Shown one piece after another: positions 13,103 through 18,352 of a stretch of 18,352 bases of DNA; position 1 is the stretch's first letter, and each line of letters starts with the position of its first letter. The stretch is taken from positions 1 through 18,352 of the forward strand of contig JARFRL010000255.1 of assembly GCA_029287275.1 (NCBI GenBank), given 5' to 3'. The notes under the pieces were generated by a model. That model ran no database searches. It had not been told where the DNA came from and saw only the letters and a list, made by a program, of their open reading frames with translations. The DNA is from Pontiella desulfatans. GTDB taxonomy: Bacteria; Verrucomicrobiota; Kiritimatiellia; Kiritimatiellales; Pontiellaceae. The position numbers and the translations under genes were made by a program.

Positions 13103-14080
13103 TTATTCCTCCCCGATTTCGCTGATGAACAACGCGCTGAGTTCCAACCCCGCGAGATCTCCGTCGACGACGTTCGCGATCGAACCCTCGTTGGCCTCGG
13201 TTTCTCCGAACGTCGAAACAATCTTAACGCGCGCGACTTGTTTGGCCGGTAGGTCGATATTGAATCCGGTCTGCGCGCTTTTAACCGTTTTCCCGCGGCT
13301 CATCACCGCGAACACGTCGCCGGCCTTGATGCCCTGACGGGCGCCGCCGCTGATGAAAACCTGCCCGTTCTCCACGGTCAGGATGGAGGTTCTCCAGGCG
13401 CGCTCCTCCAGCTTTCGGATGAGCGAGTTGAGGAGATCGGAAACGGCCGCGTCGATCGCCTTGTCGGCCAACGAGGCGTCGTATCCCGCCGTGCTGCCAT
13501 AGCCCGCGATCGAGCCGGCTTCCACGCTGGCCGCGCCCGAGCCCTTGGCCGTGAAGAACACGTGGCCGGTCTTCACGTCCACCAGCCGCAGTTCAACCGC
13601 GGCTTCGGCGGTCTGTTTTTTCGTTGAGCTGAGGAAGCCCTTTTTCCCGGTGGTGCTGATGCCGAACTCGGTCAGGGAACCGAAAATCATGGTGTCGACC
13701 CCCACGAGATCAAGCGCTTGTCCGCTCAACTCGCCCTCCGCTTTGAGCTTGTTGATGTCGGGCCGCTCGAAAACCAGAAAGCGGTCGGATTCCACCAGCC
13801 GGCCCGCGAGAATATCCGAGACCTGTTTGCCGAGCGGATCGTTCTCGTCGTCGCGCAGCAGCGACCGGCCATAGCGCGTTTCGTTGCTGAACCGTCCAAT
13901 GGCCACCTTGCGTTTGAATTGAGGTTTCGCCGGGAGCGCCTGCTGTTTCTGCGCCGCGAGTTGGGCTTCGCGCGACACCGGCGCTTCAACCGTCGCGGGT
14001 TGCTTGTCCACGGTCGCGCAACCCGAAAGCAACGCGACGGCGAGCAGTGAAGTGAATGACGTCTGGGTGATGAGTCTCAT
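13103..14080 (-). CDS. CsgG/HfaB-family outer-membrane lipoprotein
   Basis: This 325-residue protein has a lipobox (L-L-S-G-C21). The CsgG core follows: KVAIGRFSNETRYGRSLL, F-L-V-F-E-R-P-D-I, then V-D-T-M-I-F-G-S-L-T-E-F-G, the family strand V-E-L-R-L-V-D-V-K-T-G, and G-Y-x-A-S-L-A-D-K-A-I-D-A-A. In curli systems CsgG forms the nonameric pore that exports amyloid subunits; HfaB exports holdfast anchor proteins. About 70 residues beyond the core (LTVENGQVFISGGARQGIKAGD onward) form an extra beta domain absent from E. coli CsgG (277 residues). AGGAGGAG 6 nt upstream fixes ATG 14080. It is the first gene of the lipoprotein operon. No csgE or csgF homologue is seen. Confidence 0.88.
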   Translation of the reverse strand: MRLITQTSFTSLLAVALLSGCATVDKQPATVEAPVSREAQLAAQKQQALPAKPQFKRKVAIGRFSNETRYGRSLLRDDENDPLGKQVSDILAGRLVESDRFLVFERPDINKLKAEGELSGQALDLVGVDTMIFGSLTEFGISTTGKKGFLSSTKKQTAEAAVELRLVDVKTGHVFFTAKGSGAASVEAGSIAGYGSTAGYDASLADKAIDAAVSDLLNSLIRKLEERAWRTSILTVENGQVFISGGARQGIKAGDVFAVMSRGKTVKSAQTGFNIDLPAKQVARVKIVSTFGETEANEGSIANVVDGDLAGLELSALFISEIGEE

Positions 14081-14105
14081 GGTGTGCTCCTCCTTGAAGG
14101 ACCTA

Positions 14106-14133
14106 ACTTTAAGCGAAGCCGGCCTCCTGTCAA
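14106..14133 (-). promoter_or_regulatory. Sigma-70-type promoter of the lipoprotein operon
   Basis: A consensus -35 box TTGACA (minus strand 14133-14128) and a -10 box TAAAGT (14111-14106) are separated by 16 bp. Transcription would begin near 14099, about 19 nt before the CsgG-like gene's ATG, leaving just enough leader for its strong ribosome site. Confidence 0.65.
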
Positions 14134-14139
14134 GGAGGC
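14122..14139. promoter_or_regulatory. Inverted repeat covering the -35 box (possible operator)
   Basis: GCCTCCT-GTCA-AGGAGGC is a perfect 7-bp inverted repeat whose centre is the -35 TTGACA of the lipoprotein operon. A repressor bound here would block RNA polymerase. It has no T-run, so it is not a terminator. Confidence 0.4.
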
Positions 14140-14159
14140 GCCGCGGCTGTTTGGGCATG

Positions 14160-14188
14160 AAAAAACCGCGGTTTTGAAGCCGCGGTTT
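14160..14188 (-). terminator. Rho-independent terminator of repeat protein 2
   Basis: On the minus strand AAACCGCGG pairs with CCGCGGTTT across an 8-nt loop, followed by TTTTTT. It lies about 26 nt after the stop of the gene ending at 14215. It shares the sequence GGGCATGAAAAAACCGCGG (plus strand) with the terminator at 14964-14991. Confidence 0.85.
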
Positions 14189-14214
14189 GTCAAAACAGAC
14201 GTTGTTTCCAGCGC

Positions 14215-14808
14215 TTAGAAGCCCCAGTTGACGAAGACCATGCCTTGCGCGAGATCGCCGTCGGCGAACCATTGGTTTTCGGGGATGATGTTGGCGAAAC
14301 CAATCTGAATGCCGGACGTGGAACGCTGCGCGTAGTTGACGAACCCGAGCTGAAGGCCGGTCAGGTCTTGGCAGTAGTTGAACGCGCCCCACTGGAAGCC
14401 TTTGAAGGCGCCGCCCGTGTAGTTGACCGCGCCCCACTGCACGCCCGTGAAATCATTACCCGTGATGTTGACGAAGCCCCACTGAGCTCCCGTGAAATCG
14501 CCCGAGGCGTAGTTGACTAAGCCCCAGGACAATCCTTTGTAGTTTTCGGCGTAGTTGTAGAAGGTAGGCAGGAAGACGAACCATTTGACACCTACGCTGT
14601 CTCCGGTTGATCCGTTCACGAAACCGAACTGCCACTGGAATTGCGGGCTTGGGTTTTCGTTCCAAACGCCAAGGGACACGCCGTTGATTTCCATGTCGCG
14701 GTCTTGAATCGCGATGTCAGGGACCAACGAGAGCTGGAAGCCCGCGCTTTTCGCGTATGCTCCAGAGACCAAGGTCGCCACGAGCGCTACAATCATCAAT
14801 TTCTTCAT
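14215..14808 (-). CDS. Secreted repeat protein, LA_2272-like, six Q-x-G-x-x-N repeats
   Basis: This 197-residue protein has a Sec signal peptide (residues 1-19, cleavage after A-Y-A) and no lipobox. Residues 20-90 form a conserved N-terminal module. Residues 91-175 are six repeats of about 15 residues ending in W/L/I-G-x-x-N; the asparagines fall at 99, 114, 129, 144, 158 and 173. The pattern resembles the LA_2272 surface-repeat family named from Leptospira; function is unknown. ATG 14808 is preferred over ATG 14814 because AGGAG lies 8 nt before the former and only 2 nt before the latter. It has its own promoter and terminator. It is a tandem paralogue of the gene ending at 15015 and lies next to the CsgG-like operon. 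Confidence 0.75.
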   Translation of the reverse strand: MKKLMIVALVATLVSGAYAKSAGFQLSLVPDIAIQDRDMEINGVSLGVWNENPSPQFQWQFGFVNGSTGDSVGVKWFVFLPTFYNYAENYKGLSWGLVNYASGDFTGAQWGFVNITGNDFTGVQWGAVNYTGGAFKGFQWGAFNYCQDLTGLQLGFVNYAQRSTSGIQIGFANIIPENQWFADGDLAQGMVFVNWGF

Positions 14809-14859
14809 ATCCATCTCTCCTATTGGTTGCGTGGCTACCAACTCAAACCACGTTCAATG

Positions 14860-14888
14860 AGGATAGGAATATTTCGTGGCGCGGACAA
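14860..14888 (-). promoter_or_regulatory. Promoter of repeat protein 2
   Basis: The boxes TTGTCC (minus strand 14888-14883) and TATCCT (14865-14860) are separated by 17 bp, each matching consensus at 4 of 6 positions. The leader to ATG 14808 would be about 45 nt. Confidence 0.45.
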
Positions 14889-14927
14889 TAGAAATGTCAC
14901 GATGAATCGCCGTCGCGAAATCGCGCG

Positions 14928-14950
14928 CGGGTGAATCGAATTCGCCGCCC
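14928..14950. repeat. Short intergenic repeat, copy 2
   Basis: This is the second copy of the 23-nt sequence at 8514-8536. Here it has become more palindromic around GAATCGAATTC, with flanking GCGGG and CCCGC arms. It lies between the promoter of repeat protein 2 and the terminator of repeat protein 1. Confidence 0.4.
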
Positions 14951-14963
14951 GCTTCGGGGCATG

Positions 14964-14991
14964 AAAAAACCGCGGGGCCAGCCCGCGGTTT
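14964..14991 (-). terminator. Rho-independent terminator of repeat protein 1
   Basis: On the minus strand AAACCGCGGG pairs with CCCGCGGTTT across a short loop, followed by a T-run, 23 nt after the stop of the gene ending at 15015. It is very similar in stem and flank to the terminator at 14160-14188, which suggests that gene and terminator were duplicated together. Confidence 0.85.
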
Positions 14992-15014
14992 CTCAAGATC
15001 AATTCAGCTCAAAC

Positions 15015-15581
15015 TTATTTGTCGCCGAAGGTCCAGTTGACGATCACGAAGCCTTTGGCCAGATCGCCCGGGAAATCTTTGAACCATTCATTGTCGGCCA
15101 TGATGTTGACCAGACCAAGCTGGAACAGGTTATGGGTGGTTTCCGCGTAGTTCACCACGCCCCACTGGAATCCGCCGTCAACGTTCTTGGCGATGTTGAC
15201 CATGCCCAGCTGGACGCCGGTCAGGTCGCCCGCGTAGTTGCCAAGCCATCCCCACTGGAGGCCGGTCATGCTACCCGAGGCGTTGTTGACGAAGCCCATT
15301 TGCAAGCCGGTATAGTTTTCCGCGTAGTTGTAAATGGTCGGAAGAAAGATGAACCACTGCACGCCCACACTGTCCGCGGTCGCGCCGTTGACGAAGCCGA
15401 GTTGCCACTGGAACTTGGGGCTTGGGTTTTCGTTCCACACACCGAGCGACACGCCATTGATTTCGGTGCCACGATCCACCATCGCGATATCCGGCGTGAG
15501 GGACAACTGGAATCCTTTGGATTCGGCGTACGCTCCTGAGACCATCGTCGCCGCGATGGCCGCGATCATTAATTTTTTCAT
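15015..15581 (-). CDS. Secreted repeat protein, LA_2272-like, five repeats
   Basis: This 188-residue paralogue of the preceding protein has a signal peptide 1-19 and an N-terminal module that aligns without gaps to residue 90 at roughly three-quarters identity (shared GFQLSL, EINGVSLGVWNENPSP, PT-YNYAENY). The repeat array is shorter and more diverged. Q-x-G-x-x-N units occur at 94-99, 124-129, 139-144 and 154-159, with one altered unit around 109-115. It ends with a distinct DLAKGFVIVNWTFGDK tail, matching the DLAQGMVFVNWGF end of its sister. AGAAGGAGAG lies just before ATG 15581. An outer-membrane or surface location is inferred from the signal peptide and beta-rich aromatic repeats. Confidence 0.75.
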   Translation of the reverse strand: MKKLMIAAIAATMVSGAYAESKGFQLSLTPDIAMVDRGTEINGVSLGVWNENPSPKFQWQLGFVNGATADSVGVQWFIFLPTIYNYAENYTGLQMGFVNNASGSMTGLQWGWLGNYAGDLTGVQLGMVNIAKNVDGGFQWGVVNYAETTHNLFQLGLVNIMADNEWFKDFPGDLAKGFVIVNWTFGDK

Positions 15582-15627
15582 ATCTCTCTCTCCTTCTGTC
15601 GGGGTTACTTAATGAATTATGCGAAGA

Positions 15628-15656
15628 AGCATAGTAACCGTACGGAATAAGTACAA
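15628..15656 (-). promoter_or_regulatory. Promoter of repeat protein 1 with palindromic spacer
   Basis: TTGTAC (minus strand 15656-15651) and TATGCT (15633-15628) are 17 bp apart. The spacer contains the perfect palindrome CCGTACGG (15638-15645), a possible regulator site. The surrounding DNA is clearly more AT-rich than the genes. Confidence 0.4.
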
Positions 15657-15830
15657 CATCTTTTTAAGGGATTCCGCGGGCCTCGTCGCTCCGCTTTTTT
15701 TTGATGGAATCAGCCCCTCGGAAAAGGGCTCAACCGGCGCGCGGCGTAGTTTGCTCGCTTTCATCCTTTAACCCCATCCGGATCGCGGGTAAATCTTCAA
15801 GCCGACATTGACCGAGGCGGACAAAGAACC

Positions 15831-16508
15831 ATGAGCGACATTTTTTCAGAACGATTGGAAACCGTGGAGGCGCGGATCGCCGACGCGTGCGAAAAGGCCG
15901 GCCGCGCCCGCGAGGACGTGACGCTGCTCGCCGTGAGCAAAACCAAACCGCCCGAAGCCGTGCGCGAGGCCGCCGCCGCGGGCCTGCGCCTGTTCGGCGA
16001 AAATAAAGTGCAGGAGGCTCAGTCGAAAATTTCGATGTGTCCGGCCGGCCTCGAGTGGCACTTGATCGGGCATCTGCAAACCAACAAGGCGAAGGTCGCC
16101 GCGAACCTGTTTCAGATGATCCATTCCGTCGATTCGCTCAAGTTGCTCGAGGCGCTGGAGAGCCACGCGAACATGACGCTGCCCGTCCTCCTGCAAGTCA
16201 ACGTATCCGGCGAGGCCGCGAAGTTCGGCATGAAGCCCGACGACGTCGCGGGCGTCATCGAAGCCGCGAACCAAATGAGCAAGTGCGAGGTCCACGGCCT
16301 CATGACCCTTCCTCCGTTTTCGCCCGACCCCGAGAAAACCCGCGTTCACTTCGCGGCGCTGCGCGCGTTGCGCGACCGCGTTCAGGACGAAACCGGCACG
16401 CCGTTGCCCGAGCTTTCCATGGGCATGTCGCACGACCTCGAGGTCGCGATCGAGGAAGGAAGCACCTGGGTCCGCATCGGAACGGATCTGTTCGGAAGTA
16501 GAAACTAA
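15831..16508 (+). CDS. YggS/PROSC-family pyridoxal-phosphate-binding protein
   Basis: This 225-residue single-domain TIM-barrel protein binds pyridoxal 5'-phosphate and maintains PLP homeostasis without known catalysis. The PLP lysine is K37 in LLAVSKTKP. Also typical are L-F-G-E-N-K-V-Q-E-A, E-W-H-L-I-G-H-L-Q-T-N-K, V-N-V-S-G-E-x-x-K-F-G, G-L-M-T-L-P, L-S-M-G-M-S-H-D and V-R-I-G-T-D-L-F-G at the C-terminus. It precedes proC by 84 nt, an arrangement seen in many bacteria (yggS-proC) and consistent with one transcript. Only a weak ribosome site precedes ATG 15831. Confidence 0.95.
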   Translation: MSDIFSERLETVEARIADACEKAGRAREDVTLLAVSKTKPPEAVREAAAAGLRLFGENKVQEAQSKISMCPAGLEWHLIGHLQTNKAKVAANLFQMIHSVDSLKLLEALESHANMTLPVLLQVNVSGEAAKFGMKPDDVAGVIEAANQMSKCEVHGLMTLPPFSPDPEKTRVHFAALRALRDRVQDETGTPLPELSMGMSHDLEVAIEEGSTWVRIGTDLFGSRN

Positions 16509-16592
16509 TTTTACAGGAAGATGGGAAGAGCAAGAAGAATGGGCTTCGTGCCTTCAGCGAGTTTACGAGCGAGTGGTGAATAAGGACCTCAT

Positions 16593-17390
16593 ATGAACAT
16601 TGTATTTATTGGAGCGGGCAACATGGCGGAAGCCATCGTCGCGGGAATCGTCGGGAACAACGTGGTCGAGGCCGCGGAGGTATGCGTTACCGACATCGAC
16701 GAAAGGCGGCTGGAACACTTTGAGTCCGGATTTGGAATACAGACCTCCACGAGCAACGCCGCCGCGGTCGCGGATGCCGACGTGGTGGTGCTGTCGGTCA
16801 AGCCGCAGATTTTCCCCGAGGTCTGGCCCGCGATCGAAGGCGCGCTCAAACCCGACGCGCTGGTGGTCAGCATCATGGCCGGCGTGCCCTCCGCGAAAAT
16901 CGCCAACGGCAAACCCATCCGCGTCGTGCGGGTGATGCCCAACACGCCGTCGCTCATCGGCGAAGGCGCCGCCGGCGTCGCCGCCGGCGAGTTCGCCACG
17001 GAAGCCGATCTCGCGGTCGCCACCCAATTGCTTGGCGCCGTGGGCGTCGCGCTCGTCGTGAAGGAAGAAGAGATCGACGCGGTCACCGCGCTCAGCGGCA
17101 GCGGCCCGGCCTACGTCTTCTATCTGCTCGAAAGCATGCTCGCGGCCGCCGACCAGATGGAGCTGGCGCCCGACGTTTCGCGCGAATTGGCGCTTTCCAC
17201 CGTCATCGGCGCCGCTACACTGATGAAGGAAACCGGCGAAGACGCCGCGGCGCTGCGCGCCAAGGTCACCTCAAAGGGCGGCACGACGCACGCGGCCATC
17301 ACGACCTTGGAAGAGCGGGGCGTGAAAGACTCGATCATCGCGGCGTTGTTCGCCGCGCGCGACCGATCCGTGGAACTGGCGAATGGCTAA
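16593..17390 (+). CDS. proC: Pyrroline-5-carboxylate reductase
   Basis: This enzyme performs the last step of proline synthesis, reducing 1-pyrroline-5-carboxylate with NAD(P)H. The 265-residue length is typical. The Rossmann motif is I-G-A-G-N-M-A-E-A at residues 6-14, followed by the conserved V-V-L-S-V-K-P and V-V-R-V-M-P-N-T-P. The C-terminal dimerisation domain has A-L-S-G-S-G-P-A-Y-V-F and the P5CR signature around V-T-S-K-G-G-T-T. AAGGA lies 6 nt before ATG 16593. The end overlaps the next gene by 8 nt. Confidence 0.96.
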   Translation: MNIVFIGAGNMAEAIVAGIVGNNVVEAAEVCVTDIDERRLEHFESGFGIQTSTSNAAAVADADVVVLSVKPQIFPEVWPAIEGALKPDALVVSIMAGVPSAKIANGKPIRVVRVMPNTPSLIGEGAAGVAAGEFATEADLAVATQLLGAVGVALVVKEEEIDAVTALSGSGPAYVFYLLESMLAAADQMELAPDVSRELALSTVIGAATLMKETGEDAAALRAKVTSKGGTTHAAITTLEERGVKDSIIAALFAARDRSVELANG

Positions 17391-18204
17391 AAAAGCGGCA
17401 CCAAAAAAAAGCAGGCTCAAGCGATGGAAGCGTAACGCGATCACGACGCTGATCGTCGCGCTGATTCTCTACGTCGGCGCGCACGTTCTCTCGCGCACCG
17501 ACGGCGCGCGGCAGGCCATCGCCGACAAACTCTCCAACGGCACCCGGCAACAGATCTCCATCGAGAAATGCGGCATGACCCCGCTCATGGGGCTTCACCT
17601 TAAGAACCTGGCGTTTCAAGGCGTCGCCATGCCCGACGTTAAAATGTCGTTCAACTGGTTCTCCTTCCTCTCCAAAGAAACGCCGTTCGTGAAGCGACTG
17701 CGCGTCCGGGAAATGGAGATCCAGTTCCGGCGCGTGCCGAGCTCCGGCAACTGGGAACCCCTGGTGCTCAACGGCGTCGGCGGCCGGCTCGGCGCGGTAC
17801 TCGGCCTCAACCCGCCCCAAATGGGCGCGGACGATTCCCTGCCGAAATTCCCGCCCGAGGCGATCAACGCCAAAACGCTCCTGCGCCTCGAACGCGCCAA
17901 AGTGGTCTGGAAAGACGAGAACGGACGCGAAATCGCGTACATCACCGAAGCCGACGTGCGGCTTAAATCCGGGAGCTACATCAAGCGCAAGGTCATCCAG
18001 GCCATCATAAAATGCGGGCACGTCAAGCTCGCCTCCGGCGCCGCGCTGCGCGACTTCCGGCTCGAGGCCTTCCGCGTCGAGGGCTCCGCGCTCGTCACCG
18101 TGCTCGACATGGCCGACAGCAACGGCCAATACGAGGAATTTTCCAGCGCCACGCTATGGGCCGACCTGCACCTGCATCTCGCCGAGCTCTCCAAACCGCG
18201 CTGA
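17383..18204 (+). CDS. Unknown membrane-anchored protein
   Basis: I do not recognise this 273-residue protein. A Lys/Arg-rich start (residues 2-17) and a single membrane segment (about 18-36) suggest an N-in, C-out inner-membrane anchor. The rest is predicted to be soluble and beta-rich (for example SIEKCGMTPLMGLHLKNLAF and KRLRVREMEIQFRR), the sort of pattern seen at the start of AsmA-like or DUF748-like envelope proteins, though much shorter. The start overlaps the proC stop, so it is translated with proC. Two cysteines, in EKCGM and IKCGH, are its only ones. No terminator is obvious after the stop. Confidence 0.6.
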   Translation: MAKKAAPKKSRLKRWKRNAITTLIVALILYVGAHVLSRTDGARQAIADKLSNGTRQQISIEKCGMTPLMGLHLKNLAFQGVAMPDVKMSFNWFSFLSKETPFVKRLRVREMEIQFRRVPSSGNWEPLVLNGVGGRLGAVLGLNPPQMGADDSLPKFPPEAINAKTLLRLERAKVVWKDENGREIAYITEADVRLKSGSYIKRKVIQAIIKCGHVKLASGAALRDFRLEAFRVEGSALVTVLDMADSNGQYEEFSSATLWADLHLHLAELSKPR

Positions 18205-18226
18205 CAAAAAAAGCCGCGGAAGCGAA

Positions 18227-18255
18227 TTGACCCCGCCGCCGCGTTTTCGTAAACA
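18227..18255 (+). promoter_or_regulatory. Possible tRNA promoter
   Basis: TTGACC (18227-18232) and TAAACA (18250-18255) are 17 bp apart, about 20 bp before the tRNA. The -35 box overlaps the weak third copy of the short intergenic repeat (18225-18241). Confidence 0.35.
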
Positions 18256-18274
18256 CATCACTCCATTTCACATG

Positions 18275-18350
18275 GCCAATGTAGCTCAGTTGGTAGAGCA
18301 ATTCACTCGTAATGAATAGGTCGTCCGTTCGACTCGGATCATTGGCTCCA
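18275..18350 (+). tRNA. tRNA-Thr (anticodon CGU)
   Basis: This is a complete 76-nt cloverleaf. The acceptor stem is GCCAATG/CATTGGC, the D arm starts GCTCAGTTGGTAGAGC, and the anticodon stem ATTCA/TGAAT holds the loop CTCGTAA (anticodon CGT, reading ACG). The T arm is GTCCG-TTCGACT-CGGAT with one G-T pair. The discriminator is T and the CCA end is encoded. The window ends two bases later. Confidence 0.95.
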
Positions 18351-18352
18351 CT

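Noticed and set aside
14215..15581. Lipoprotein assignment for the repeat proteins
   Set aside because: The signal peptides end in SGAYA without a cysteine, so they are ordinary Sec signals.
15675..15702. Terminator-like sequence before the YggS gene (GCGG...CCGC then eight T)
   Set aside because: The stem is only 4-5 bp with an 11-nt loop and no plus-strand gene lies upstream that needs ending.
15716..15734. AGCCC/GGGCT hairpin upstream of the YggS gene
   Set aside because: It has a 5-bp stem with no T-run and no match to a known leader or riboswitch.

Overview
This window looks like an ordinary-density chromosomal stretch from a GC-rich Gram-negative bacterium. Lipobox lipoproteins, a CsgG-family outer-membrane pore, signal-peptide surface proteins and a tRNA with an encoded CCA all fit that. 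The Leptospira-like surface-repeat proteins and the GTAGGG-ended palindromic repeats would suit a lineage such as Verrucomicrobiota/Kiritimatiellota. That placement is a guess; no ribosomal RNA is present to test it.

Layout. (1) At 1-241 there is non-coding DNA with a strong rho-independent terminator for something off the left edge. (2) At 242-3280 a + strand cluster encodes an alkyltransferase-like DNA-lesion binder, a PrsW-type membrane protease and a GNAT-fold acyltransferase. (3) At 3378-4899 malate:quinone oxidoreductase has its own promoter and is followed by a small FeoC-like cysteine-cluster protein. (4) At 5275-5543 two near-identical 96-bp palindromic elements sit behind duplicated copies of the last codons of a prolyl oligopeptidase gene. 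(5) At 5541-10555 a - strand run reads HIT hydrolase, NUDIX hydrolase, CHK/APH-type kinase, inositol-monophosphatase-family phosphatase and prolyl oligopeptidase, mostly coupled by ATGA overlaps. The kinase gene carries a short in-frame copy of the palindromic element. (6) At 10629-11726 lies holA (DNA polymerase III delta). (7) At 11723-14080 a - strand operon encodes four lipoproteins: CsgG-like pore, PEGA-like, DUF4810 and GNA1162/DUF799. (8) At 14215-15581 two tandem paralogous secreted repeat proteins each have a promoter and a closely similar terminator. (9) At 15831-18204 a + strand operon encodes a YggS-type PLP-binding protein, ProC and an unknown membrane-anchored protein. (10) A tRNA-Thr(CGU) lies at the right edge.

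The most interesting region is 11.7-15.6 kb. A CsgG-family pore operon lies beside two signal-peptide proteins built on a very regular 15-residue repeat with the spacing Q-x-G-x-x-N, the same spacing as the core of curlin repeats. A curli-like export/assembly system is a testable hypothesis, not a demonstrated one. The second theme is a mobile palindromic repeat family that has inserted at a gene's 3' end with duplication of the coding end, and in frame inside another gene.
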